Part shown: positions 9,861 through 22,194 of the stretch, piece after piece
Position numbering within the stretch: position 1 is the stretch's first letter
How the letters are laid out: the number at the start of each line of letters is the position of its first letter
From: Diabrotica undecimpunctata
Lineage: Eukaryota > Arthropoda > Insecta > Coleoptera > Chrysomelidae
Reading direction: 5' to 3'
Length of the DNA stretch: 64,000 bases
Assembly: GCF_040954645.1 (NCBI RefSeq)
Contig: NC_092809.1
Location: 83,910,389 to 83,974,388, forward strand
Made by a program: the position numbers and the translations under genes
The notes under the pieces: model-generated
Databases searched by the model: none
The model's input: the letters and a program-made list of their open reading frames with translations, nothing else
What the model was told of the DNA's origin: nothing

Positions 9861-12560
9861 AAGGGTACCCCCTTGGAACATTTTTTTCAAATTTTCCAAA
9901 AAAAAAAATTTTGTTTATTGTTTCGGTACATGCACTTGGTCCAGCTTATTGCAAACATGTGATTTTTTCTGTTCGCTTAACCCCAGTTTGTCGGCAAAGA
10001 GAAAAATCGAATTAAAAAATCTACAGTTTTTTCCATTTTCCGGCAAAACGGTGCATAATTTTTAGCCACATGTGTAGATTTTTTTAATCAGCAGGCCACT
10101 CTTAATCGAAATAACTCAAATTTTAACAAAATATACACTTTTAATTTTCACGAAATTTTCAGCCAATACAGACATCCAAGTGGAAATTTTTCTCACGAAC
10201 CGTTAGATGTAGGAAAATTCCGAGTATGGCAGAAGAACTAGCGGCCAATTTTATGTAGAAAATGTTCATTCGCTTAACTCTTGGACCAAAATTGACGCCA
10301 ATATAGCCGATTAACCAAATTCGATAAAAATCCAAGGGTACCCCCTTGGAACATTTTTTTCAAATTTTCCAAAAAAAAAAATTTTGTTTATTGTTTCGGT
10401 ACATGCACTTGGTCCAGCTTATTGCAAGCATGTGATTTTTTCTGTTCGCTTAACCCCAGTTTGCCGGAAAAGAGGAAAAATCGAATTAAAAAATTTTCAG
10501 TTTTTTCCATTTTTCGGCAAAACGATGCATAATTTTTAGCCACATGTGTAGATTTTTTTAATCAGCAGGCCACCCTTAATCGAAATAATTTAAATTTTAA
10601 ACGAAATATACACTTTTAATTTTCACGAAATTTTCAGCAAATACAGACATCCAAGTGGAAATTTTTCTCACGAACCGTTAGATGTAGGAAAATTCCGAGT
10701 ATGGCAGAAGAACTAGCGGCCAATTTTATGTAGAAAAATGTTCATTCGCTTGACTCTTGGACCAAAATTGACGCCAATATAGCCGATTAACCAAATTCGA
10801 TAAAAATCCAAGGGTACCCCCTTGGAACATTTTTTTCAAATTTTCCAAAAAAAAAAATTTTGTTTATTGTTTCGGTACATGCACTTGGTCCAGCTTATTG
10901 CAAGCATGTGTTTTTTTCTGTTCGCTTAACCGCAGTTTGCCGGAAAAGAGGGAAAAATCGAATTAAAAAATTTTCAGTTTTTTCCATTTTCCGGCAAAAC
11001 GGTGCATAATTTTTAGCCACATGTGTAGATTTTTTTAATCAGCAGGCCACCTTTAATCGAAATAACTCAAATTTTAAACGAAATATACACTTTTAATTTT
11101 CACGAAATTTTCAGCAAATACAGACATCCAAGTGGAAATTTTTCTCACGAACCGTTAGATGTAGGAAAATTCCGAGTATGGCAGAAGAACGAGCGGCCAA
11201 TTTTATGTAGGAATGTTCATTCGCTTGACTCTCAGACCAAAATTGACGTCAATATAGCGGATTAACGAAATTTGATAAAATCCAATAATCTACAGTTTTT
11301 TCGATTTTCCGGCCAAACGGTGCATAATTTCTGGCAACGTGTTTAGATTTTTTTAATCAGCAGGCCACCTTAATCGAAATAATTAAAACTTAAAAAAATG
11401 TATACACTTTTAATTTTCACGAAATTTTCATCAATACAGACATACAAGTGGAAATTTTTCTCACGAACCGTTAGATGTAGGAAAATTCCGAGTATGGCAG
11501 AAAAACGAGCGGCCAATTTATGTAGGAAATGTTCATTCGCTTGACTCTCAGACCAAAATTGACGTCAATATAGCCGATTAACGAAATTTGATAAAAATCC
11601 AATAATCTACAGTTGTTTCGATTTTCCGGGCCAAACGGTGCATAATTTCTAGCAACGTGTTTAGATTTTTTTAATCAGCAGGCCACCGTTAATCGAAATA
11701 ATTAAAATTTTAAACAAAATATACACTTTTGGTTTTCACGAAATTTTCAGCAAATACAGACATCCAAGTGGAAATTTTTCTCACGAACCGCTAGAAGTAG
11801 GAAAATTCCTAGTATGGCAGAAGAACGAGCAACCAATTTTATGTAGGAAATGTTTATTTGCTTGACTGTCAGACCAAAATTGACGTGAATATAGCCGATT
11901 AACGAAATTTGATAAAACTCCAATAATCTACAGTTTTTTCGATTTTCCGGCCAAACGGTGCATAATTTCTAGTAACGTGTTTAGATTTTTTTAATCAGCA
12001 GGCCACCCTTAATCGAAATAATTAAAATTTAAAAAAATATATACACTTTTAATTTTCACGAAATTTTCAGCAAATACAGACATCCAAGTGAAAATTTTTC
12101 TCACGAACCGTTAGATGTAGGAAAATTCCGAGTATGGCCGAAAAACGAGCGGCCAATTTTATGTAGAAAATGTTCATTCGCTTGACTCTCAGACCAAAAT
12201 TGACGTCAATATATCCGATTAACGAAATTTGATAAAAATCCAATAATCTACAGTTGTTTCGATTTTCCGGCCAAACGGTGCATAATTTCTGGCAACGTGT
12301 TTAGGTTTTTTTAATCAGCAGGCCACCCTTAATCGAAATAATTAAAATTTAAAAAAAAAATATACACTTTTAATTTTCACGAAATTTTCAGCAAATACAG
12401 ACATCCAAGTGGAAATTTTTCTCACGAACCGTTAGATGTAGGAAAATTCTGAGTATGCAGAAGAAAGAGCAGCCAATTTTATGTAGGAACTGTGTATTCG
12501 CTTGACACTCGGACCAAAATTGACGCCAATATAGCTGATTAACCAATTCGATAAAAATCC
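9861..12560 (+). repeat. Block 1 HOR copy 5: L L L S S S S (2700 bp)
   Basis: L at 9861, 10334 and 10810; S at 11284, 11601, 11922 and 12242. Order and variants match copy 3 unit by unit (GCCACCGTTAATCG and CTTTTGGTTTTC in the 11601 unit, AAAACTCC at the end of that unit). Many units are one to three bases short, at for example 9826, 10000, 10123, 11211, 11367, 11431 and 11516. Confidence 0.88.
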
Positions 12561-14459
12561 AAGGGTACCCCCTTGGAACATTTTTTTCAAATTTTCCAAA
12601 AAAAAAATTTTGTTTATTGTTTCGGTACATGCACTTGGTCCAGCTTATTGCAAGCATGTGATTTTTCTGTTCGCTTAACCCCAGTTTGCCGGAAAAGAGG
12701 AAAAATCGAATTAAAAAATTTTCAGTTTTTTCCATTTTTCGGCAAAACGATGCATAATTTTTAGCCACATGTGTAGATTTTTTTAATCAGCAGGCCACCC
12801 TTAATCGAAATAATTTAAATTTTAAACGAAATATACACTTTTAATTTTCACGAAATTTTCAGCAAATACAGACATCCAAGTGGAAATTTTTCTCACGAAC
12901 CGTTAGATGTAGGAAAATTCCGAGTATGGCAGAAGAACTAGCGGCCAATTTTATGTAGAAAATGTTCATTCGCTTGACTCTTGGACCAAAATTGACGCCA
13001 ATATAGCCGATTAACCAAATTCGATAAAAATCCAAGGGTACCCCCTTGGAACATTTTTTTCAAATTTTCCAAAAAAAAAATTTTGTTTATTGTTTCGGTA
13101 CATGCACTTGGTCCAGCTTATTGCAAGCATGTGATTTTTTCTGTTCGCTTAACCCCAGTTTGCCGGAAAAGAGGAAAAATCGAATTAAAAAATTTCAGTT
13201 TTTTCCATTTTCCGGCAAAACGGTGCATAATTTTTAGCCACATGTGTAGATTTTTTTAATCAGCAGCCACCCTTAATCGAAATAACTCAAATTTTAAACG
13301 AAATATACACTTTTAATTTTCACGAAATTTTCAGCAAATACAGACATCCAAGTGGAAATTTTTCTCACGAACCGTTAGATGTAGGAAAATTCCGAGTATG
13401 GCAGAAGAACGAGCGGCCAATTTTATGTAGGAAATGTTCATTCGCTTGACTCTCAGACCAAAATTGACGTCAATATAGCGGATTAACGAAATTTGATAAA
13501 AATCCAATAATCTACAGTTTTTTCGATTTTCCGGCCAAACGGTGCATAATTTCTGGCAACGTGTTTAGATTTTTTTAATCAGCAGGCCACCCTTAATCGA
13601 ATAATTAAAACTTAAAAAAATTTATACACTTTTAATTTTCACGAAATTTTCATCAAATACAGACATACAAGTGGAAATTTTCTCACGAACCGTTAGATGT
13701 AGGAAAATTCCGAGTATGGCAGAAGAACGAGCGGCCAATTTTATGTAGAAAATGTTCATTTGCTTGACTCTCAGACCAAAATTGACGTCAATATAGCCGA
13801 TTAACGAAATTTGATAAAAATCCAATAATCTACAGTTGTTTCGATTTTCGGCCAAACGGTGCATAATTTCTGGCAACGTGTTTAGATTTTTTTAATCAGC
13901 AGGGCACTCTTAATCGAAATAATTAAAATTTAAAAAAATATATACACTTTTAATTTTCACGAAATTTTCAGCAAATACAGACATCCAAGTGGAAATTTTT
14001 CTCACGAACCGTTAGATGTAAAAAATTCCGAGTATGGCAGAATAACGAGCGGCCAATTTTATGTAGGAAATGTTCATTCGATTGACTCTCAGACCAAAAT
14101 TGACGTCAATATAGCCGATTAACGAAATTTGATAAAATCCAATAATCTACAGTTTTTTCGATTTTCCGGCCAAACGGTGCATAATTTCTGGCAACGTGTT
14201 TAGATTTTTTTAATCAGCAGGCCACCCTTAATCGAAATAATTAAAATTTAAAAAAATATATACACTTTTAATTTTCACGAAATTTTCAGCAAATACAGAC
14301 ATCCAAGTGGAAATTTTTCTCACGAACCGTTAGATGTAGGAAATTCCGAGTATGGCAGAAGAACGAGCCGCCAATTTTATGTAGAAAATGTTCACTCGCT
14401 TGACTCTCGGACCAAAATTGACGCCAATATAGCCGATTAACCAAATTCGATAAAAATCC
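12561..14459 (+). repeat. Block 1 HOR copy 6: L L S S S (1899 bp)
   Basis: L at 12561 and 13034; S at 13506, 13824 and 14141. The preceding S has the end that precedes first-type L (GTGTATTCGCTTGACACTCGG), but the L at 12561 is second-type (CCATTTTTCGGC, ACGATGCAT). One full L has therefore been lost, as expected from unequal exchange in register. Confidence 0.86.
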
Positions 14460-16510
14460 AAGGGTACCCCCTTGGAACATTTTTTTCAAATTTTCCAAAA
14501 AAAAAATTTTGTTTATTGTTTCGGTACATGCACTTGGTCCAGCTTATTACAAGCATGTGATTTTTTCTGTTCGCTTAACCCCAGTTTGTCGGAAAAGAGG
14601 AAAAATCGAATTAAAAAATCTACAGTTTTTTCCATTTTACGGCAAAACGGTGCATAATTTTTAGCCACATGTGGAGATTTTTTAATCAGCAGGCCACCCT
14701 TAATCGAAATAACTCAAATTTTAAACGAAATATACACTTTTAATTTTCACGAAATTTTCAGCAAATACAGACATCCAAGTGGAAATTTTTCTCACGAACC
14801 GTTAGATGTAGGAAAATTCCAAGTATGGCAGAAGAACGAGCGGCCAATTTTATGTAGGAAATGTTCATTCGCTTGACTCTCAGACCAAAATTGACGTCAA
14901 TATAGCGGATTAACGAAATTTGATAAAAATCCAAGCCTTGGAACATTTTTTTCAAATTTTCCAAAAAAAAAAAATTTTGTTTATTGTTTCGGTACATACA
15001 CTTGGTCCAGCTTATTGCAAGCATGTGATTTTTCTGTTCGCTTAACCCCAGTTTGTCGAAAAAGAGGAAAAATCGAATTAAAAAATCTACAGTTTTTTCC
15101 ATTTTCCGGCAAAACGGTGCATAATTTTTAGCCACATGTGGAGATTTTTTAATCAGCAGGCCACCCTTAATCGAATTAATTAAAATTTAAAAAAATATAT
15201 ACACTTTTAATTTTCACGAAATTTTCAGCAAATACAGACATCCAAGTGGAAATTTTTCTCACGATCCGTTAGATGTAGGAAAATTCCGAGTGTGGCAGAA
15301 GAACGAGCGGCCAATTTTATGTAGAAAATGTTCATTCGCTTGACTCTCGGACCAAAATTGACGCCAATATAGCCGATTAACCAAATTCGATAAAAATCCA
15401 AGGGTACTCCCTTGGAACATTTTTTTCAAATTTTCCAAAAAAAAAATTTTGTTTATTATTTTGGTACATGCACTTGGTCCAGCTTATTGCAAGCATGTGA
15501 TTTTTTCTGTTCGCTTAACCCAGTTTGTCGGAAAAGAGGAAAAATCGAATTAAAAAAACTACAGTTTTTTCCATTTTCCGGCAAAACGGTGCATAATTTT
15601 TAGCCACATGTGTAGATTTTTTTAATCAGCAGGCCACCCTTAATCGAAATAACTCAAATTTTAAACGAAATATACACTTTTAATTTTCACGAAATTTTCA
15701 GCAAATACAGACATCCAAGTGGACATTTTTCTCACGAACCGTTAGATGTAGGAAAATTCCGAGTATGGCAGAAGAACGAGCGGCCAATTTTATGTAGAAA
15801 ATGTTCATTTGCTTGACTCTCAGACCAAAATTGACGTCAATATAGCCGATTAACGAAATTTGATAAAAATCCAATAATCTACAGTTTTTTCGATTTTCCG
15901 GCCAAACGGTGCATAATTTCTGGCAACGTGTTTAGATTTTTTTAATCAGCAGGGCACTCTTATCGAAATAATTAAAATTTAAAAAAATATATACACTTTT
16001 AATTTTCACGAAATTTTCAGCAAATACAGACATCCAAGTGGAAATTTTTCTCACGAACCGTTAGATGTAGAAAAATTCCGAGTATGGCAGAATAACGAGC
16101 GGCCAATTTTATGTAGGAAATGTTCATTCGATTGACTCTCAGACCAAAATTGACGTCAATATAGCCGATTAACGAAATTTGATAAAAATCCAATAATCTA
16201 CAGTTTTTTCGATTTTCCGGCCAAACGGTGCATAATTTCTGGCAACGTGTTTAGATTTTTTTAATCAGCAGGCCACCCTTAATCGAAATAATTAAAATTT
16301 AAAAAAATATATACACTTTTAATTTTCACGAAATTTCAGCAAATACAGACATCCAAGTGGAAATTTTTCTCACGAACCGTTAGATGTAGGAAAATTCCGA
16401 GTATGGCAGAAGAACGAGCCGCCAATTTTATGTAGAAAATGTTCACTCGCTTGACTCTCGGACCAAAATTAACGCCAATATAGCCGATTAACCAAATTCG
16501 ATAAAAATCC
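14460..16510 (+). repeat. Block 1 HOR copy 7: L L L S S (2051 bp)
   Basis: L at 14460, 14933 and 15400; S at 15873 and 16192. The second L opens AAGCCTTGG instead of AAGGGTACCCCCTTGG, losing most of the boundary palindrome. The third L opens AAGGGTACTCCC. Copy 8 repeats the same three L units at an offset of 2049-2052 bp. Confidence 0.87.
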
Positions 16511-18241
16511 AAGGGTACCCCCTTGGAACATTTTTTTCAAATTTTCCAAAAAAAAAAATTTTGTTTATTGTTTCGGTACATGCACTTGGTCCAGCTTATT
16601 ACAAGCATGTGATTTTTTCTGTTCGCTTAACCCCAGTTTGTCGGAAAAGAGGAAAAATCGAATTAAAAAATCTACAGTTTTTTCCATTTTCCGGCAAAAC
16701 GGTGCATAATTTTTAGCCACATGTGGAGATTTTTTTAATCAGCAGGCCACCCTTAATCGAAATAACTCAAATTTAAACGAAATATACACTTTTAATTTTC
16801 ACGAAATTTTCAGCAAATACAGACATCCAAGTGGAAATTTTTCTCACGAACCGTTAGATGTAGGAAAATTCCAAGTATGGCAGAAGAACGAGCGGCCAAT
16901 TTTATGTAGGAAATGTTCATTCGCTTGACTCTCAGACCAAAATTGACGTCAATATAGCGGATTAACGAAATTTGATAAAAATCCAAGCCTTGGAACATTT
17001 TTTTCAAATTTCCAAAAAAAAAAATTTTGTTTATTGTTTCGGTACATGCACTTGGTCCAGCTTATTGCAAGCATGTGATTTTTCTGTTCGCTTACCCCAG
17101 TTTGTCGAAAAAGAGGAAAAAATCGAATTAAAAAATCTACAGTTTTTTCCATTTTCCGGCAAAACGGTGCATAATTTTTAGCCACATGTGGAGATTTTTT
17201 AATCAGCAGGCCACCCTTAATCGAAATAATTAAAATTTAAAAAAATATATACACTTTTAATTTTCACGAAATTTTCAGCAAATACAGACATCCAAGTGGA
17301 AATTTTTCTCACGAACCGTTAGATGTAGGAAAATTCCGAGTGTGGCAGAAGAACGAGCGGCAATTTTATGTAGAAAATGTTCATTCGCTTGACTCTCGGA
17401 CCAAAATTGACGCCAATATAGCCGATTAACCAAATTCGATAAAAATCCAAGGGTACTCCCTTGGAACATTTTTTCAAATTTTCCAAAAAAAAAAATTTTG
17501 TTTATTGTTTTGGTACATGCACTTGGTCCAGCTTATTGCAAGCATGTGATTTTTTCTGTTCGCTTAACCCCAGTTTGTCGGAAAAGAGGAAAAATCGAAT
17601 TAAAAAAACTACAGTTTTTTCCATTTTCCGGCAAAACGGTGCATAATTTTTAGCCACATGTGTAGATTTTTTTAATCAGCAGGCCACCCTTAATCGAAAT
17701 AACTCAAATTTTAAACGAAATATACACTTTTAATTTTCACGAAATTTTCAGCAAATACAGACATCCAAGTGGACATTTTTCTCACGAACCGTTAGATGTA
17801 GGAAAATTCCGAGTATGGCAGAAGAACGAGCGGCCAATTTTATGTAGGAAATGTTCATTCGCTTGACTCTCAGACCAAAATTGACGTCAATATAGCCGAT
17901 TAACGAAATTTGATAAAAATCCAATAATCTACAGTTTTTTCGATTTTCCGGCCAAACGGTGCATAATTTCTGGCAACGTGTTTAGATTTTTTTAATCAGC
18001 AGGGCACTCTTAATCGAAATAATTAAAATTAAAAAAAAAATATAAACTTTTAATTTTCACGAAATTTTCAGCAAATACAGACATCCAAGTGGAAATTTTT
18101 CTCACGAACCGTTAGATGTAGGAAAATCCGAGTACGGCAGAAGAACGAGCTGCCAATTTTATGTAGAAAATGTTCATTCGCTTGACTCTCGGACCAAAAT
18201 TGACGCCAATATAGCCGATTAACCAAATTCGATAAAAATCC
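16511..18241 (+). repeat. Block 1 HOR copy 8: L L L S (1731 bp)
   Basis: L at 16511, 16985 and 17449; S at 17923. It is a near-copy of copy 7 with one S fewer, including the AAGCCTTGG second L, the AAGGGTACTCCC third L and the shared GTGGACATTTTTCTC substitution (15720 and 17770). Confidence 0.87.
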
Positions 18242-19377
18242 AAGGGTACCCCCCTGGAAATTTTTTTTCAAATTTTCCAAAAAAAAAAAATTTTGTTTAT
18301 TGTTTCGGTACATGCACTTGGTCCAGCTTATTGCAAGCATGTGATTTTTTCTGTTCGCTTAACCCCAGTTTGTCGGAAAAGAGGAAAAATCGAATTAAAA
18401 ATCTACAGTTTTTTCCATTTTCCGGCAAAACGGTGCATAATTTTTAGCCACATGTGTAGATTTTTTTAATCAGCAGGCCACCCTTAATCGAAATAACTCA
18501 AATTTTAAACGAAATATACACTTTTAATTTTCACGAAATTTTCAGCAAATACAGACATCCAAGTGGAAATTTTTCTCACGAACGTTAGATGTAGGAAAAT
18601 TCCGAGTATGGCAGAAGAACGAGCGGCCAATTTTATGTAGGAAATATTTATTCGCTTGACTCTCAGACCAAAATTGACGTCAATATAGCGGATTAACGAA
18701 TTTTGATAAAAATCCAATAATCTACAGTTTTTTCGATTTTCCGGCCAAACGGTGCATAATTTCTGGCAACGTGTTTAGATTTTTTTAATCAGCAGGCCAC
18801 CCTTAATCGAAATAATTAAAATTTAAAAAAATATATACACTTTTAATTTTCACGAAATTTTCATCAAATACAGACATACAAGTGGAAATTTTTCTCACGA
18901 ACCGTTAGATGTAGGAAAATCCGAGTATGGCAGAAGAACGAGCGGCCAATTTTATGTAGAAAATGTTCATTCGCTTGACTCTCAGACCAAAATTGACGTC
19001 AATATAGCCGATTAACGAAATTTGATAAAAATCCAATAATCTACAGTTTTTTCGATTTTCCGGCCAAACGGTGCATAATTTCTGGCAACGTGTTTAGATT
19101 TTTTTAATCAGCAGGCCACCCTTAATCGAAATAACTCAAATTTTAAACGAAATATACACTTTTAATTTTCACGAAATTTTCAGCAAATACAGACATCCAA
19201 GTGGAAATTTTTCTCACGAACCGTTAGATGTAGGAAAATTCCGAGTATGGCAGAAGAACGAGCCGCCAATTTTATGTAGAAAATGTTCATTCGCTTGACT
19301 CTCGGACCAAAATTGACGACAATATAGCCGATTAACCAAATTCGATAAAAATCCAAGGGTACCCCCTTGGAACATTT
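18242..19377 (+). repeat. Block 1 HOR copy 9: L S S then L cut by gap
   Basis: L at 18242 (opening AAGGGTACCCCCCTGG, a local change in the palindrome), S at 18716 and 19035, and the first 23 bases of an L at 19355 before the N run. The S at 18716 continues into TCATCAAATACAGACATAC, the variant also seen in copies 2-6. Confidence 0.88.
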
Positions 19378-19477
19378 NNNNNNNNNNNNNNNNNNNNNNN
19401 NNNNNNNNNNNNNNNNNNNNNNNNNNNNNNNNNNNNNNNNNNNNNNNNNNNNNNNNNNNNNNNNNNNNNNNNNNNNN
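19378..19477. other. Assembly gap (100 N)
   Basis: Exactly 100 N, the conventional placeholder for a gap of unknown size. Satellite runs forward up to position 19377 and in reverse-complement orientation from position 19478, so the array changes direction across this gap with no sequence spanning the change. Confidence 0.99.
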
Positions 19478-20760
19478 CACTTGGATGTCTGTATTTGCTG
19501 AAAATTTCGTAAAAATTAAAAGTGTATACTTTTTTTTAAATTTTAATTATTTCGATTAAGGGTGGCCTGCTGATTAAAAAAATTTAATTACGTTGCCAGA
19601 AATTAAGCACCCTTTGGCCGGAAAATCGAAAAAACTGTAGATTATTGGATTTTTATCAAATTTCGTTAATCGGCTATATTGACGTCAATTTTGGTCTGAG
19701 AGTCAAGCGAATGAACATTTCCTACATAAAATTGGCCGCTCGTTCTTCTGCCATACTCGGAATTTTCCTACATCTATCGGTTCGTAAGAAAAATTTCCAC
19801 TTGGATGTCTGTATTTGCTGAAAATTTCGTGAAAATTAAAAGTGTATATTTAGTTTAGAATTTTAATTATTTCGATTAAAGTTGAAATGCTGATTAAAAA
19901 AATCTAAACACGTTGCCAGAAATTATGCACTGTTTGGCCGGAAAATCGAAAAAACTGTAGAGTATTGGATTTTAATCAAATTTCGTTAATCGGCTATGTT
20001 GGCGTCAATTATGCTCCGAGAGTCAAGCGAATGAACATTTCCTACATAAAATTGGCCGCTCGTTCTTCTGCCATACTCGGAATTTTCCTACATCTAACGG
20101 TTCGTGAGAAAAATTTCCACTTGGATGTCTGTATTTGCTGAAAATTTCGTGAAAATTAAAAGTGTATATATTTTTTTAAATTTTAATTATTTCGATTAAG
20201 AGTGCCCTGCTGATTAAAAAAATCTAAACACGTTGCCAGAAATTATGCACCGTTTGGCCGGAAAATCGAAAAAACTGTAGATTATTGGATTTTTATCAAA
20301 TTTCGTTAATCGGCTATATTGATGTCAATTTTGGTCTGAGAGTCAAGCGAATGAACATTTTCTACATAAAATTGGCCGCTCGTTCTTCTGCCATACTCGG
20401 AATTTTCCTACATCTAACGGTTCGTGAGAAAAATTTCCACTTGTATGTCTGTATTTGATGAAAATTTCGTGAAAATTAAAAGTGTATATTTCGTTTAAAA
20501 TTTAAATTATTTCGATTAAGGGTGGCCTGCTGATTAAAAAAATCTACACATGTGGCTAAAAATTATGCACTGTTTGGCCGGAAAATGGAAAAAACTGTAG
20601 ATTTTTAATTCGATTTTTCTTTTTTTCCGGCAAACTGGGGTTAAGCGAACAGAAAAAATCACATGCTTGCAATAAGCTGGACCAAGTGCATGTACCGAAA
20701 CAATAAACAAAACTTTTTTTTTTGGAAAATTTGAAAAAAATGTTCCAAGGGGGTACCCTT
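19478..20760 (-). repeat. Block 2 segment: L S S S(partial)
   Basis: L 20287-20760, S 19967-20286 and 19647-19966, then a partial unit running into the gap. It carries the rare GTTGAAATGCTG (19881-19892; normal GTTGACCTGCTG), otherwise seen only at 50606-50617. The S ending at 19966 has AGTATTGGATTTTAATC instead of ATTATTGGATTTTTATC. Confidence 0.88.
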
Positions 20761-22194
20761 GGATTTTTATCGAATTTGGTTAATCGGCTATATTGGCGTC
20801 AATTTTGGTCCGAGAGTCAAGCGAATGAACATTTTCTACATAAAATTGGCCGCTCGTTCTTCTGCCATACTCGGAATTTTCCTACATCTAACGGTTCGTG
20901 AGAAAAATTTTCACTTGAATGTCTGTATTTGCTGAAAATTTCGTGAAAATTAAAAGTTTATATTTTTTTTTAAATTTTAATTATTTCGATTAATGGTGGC
21001 CTGCTGATTAAAAAAATCTAAACACGTTGCCAGAAATTATGCACCGTTTGGCCGGAAAATCGAAAAAACTGTAGATTACTGGATTTTTATCAAATTTCGT
21101 TAATCGGCTATGTTGGCGTCAATTATGCTCCGAGAGTCAAGCGAATGAACATTTTTTACATAAAATTGGCCGCTCGTTCTTCTGCCATACTCGGAATTTT
21201 CCTACATCTAACGGTTCGTGAGAAAAATTTTCACTTGAATGTCTGTATTTGCTGAAAATTTCGTGAAAATTAAAAGTGTATATATTTTTTTAAATTTTAA
21301 TTATTTCGATTAATGGTGGCCTGCTGATTAAAAAATCTAAACACGTTGCCAGAAATTATGCACCGTTTGGCCGGAAAATCGAAAAAACTATAGATTATTG
21401 GATTTTTATCAAATTTCGTTAATCGGCTATATTGACGTCAATTTTTGTCTGACAGTCAAGCGAATGAACATTTCCTACATAAAATTGGCCGCTCGTTCTT
21501 CTGCCATACTAGAAATTTTCCTACATCTAGCGGTTCGTGAGAAAAATTTCCACTTGGATGTCTGTATTTGCTGAAAATTTCGTGAAAATTAAAAGTGTAT
21601 ATTTTTTTTAAATTTTAATTATTTCGATTAAGGGTGGCCTGCTGATTAAAAAAATTTAAACACGTTGCTAGAAATTATGCACCCTTTGGCCGGAAAATCG
21701 GAAAAACTGTAGATTATTGGATTTTTATCAAATTTCGTTAATCGGCTATATTGGCGTCAATTTTGGTCCGTGAGTCAAGCGAATGAACATTTTCTACATA
21801 AAATTGGCCGCTTGTTCTCTTCTGCCATACTCAGAATTTTCCTACATCTATCGGTTCGTGAGAAAAATTTCCACTTGGATGTCTCTATTTGCTGAAAATT
21901 TCGTGAAAATTAAAAGTGTATATTTCGTTTAAAATTTGAATTATTTCGATTACAGGTGGCCTGCTGATTAAAAAAATCTACACATGTGGCTAAGAATTAT
22001 GCACTGTTTTGCCGGAAAATGGAAAAAACTGTAGATTTTTTAATTCGATTTTTCCTCTTTTCCGGCAAACTGGGGTTAAGCAAACAGAAAAAGTCACATG
22101 CTTGCAATAAGCTGGACCAAGTGCATGTACCGAAACAATAAACAAAATTTTTTTTTTGGAAAATTTGAAAAAAATGTTCCAAGGGGGTACCCTT
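20761..22194 (-). repeat. Block 2 segment: L S S S (1434 bp)
   Basis: L 21719-22194 and three S. Marked by GATTACTGG and by GCTATGTTGGCGTCAATTA at about 21105. The same variant string recurs from 37597, offset 16516, where the two copies stay in step for over 3 kb. Confidence 0.88.

Larger units (their letters stand above)
1..19377 (+). repeat. Satellite array block 1 (L and S monomers, + orientation)
   Basis: Head-to-tail tandem repeat with no interruption. Landmarks such as GATAAAAATCC, AATCAGCAGGCCACC and CAGACATCCAAGTGG recur at about 320 or 475 bp throughout. I count 27 complete short units, 22 complete long units, a partial S at the left edge (1-310) and an L cut by the gap at the right edge (19355-19377). 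Unit lengths are almost constant up to about 9 kb (475 and 319-321 bp) and then drift (464-476 and 317-321 bp) because of scattered single-base indels. No gene, transposon or non-satellite DNA is visible in the block. Confidence 0.97.

Noticed and set aside
12388..12768. 126-codon minus-strand frame, and the 127-codon frame at 34094-34477
   Set aside because: Both read through the L module in the same stop-poor phase. The second exists only because of a deletion junction at 34238. There is no initiation context, domain or conserved length.
19378..19477. Genuine palindromic or inverted array junction
   Set aside because: The change of direction falls wholly within the N run, as does the second at 51085-51184, so no sequence supports it.
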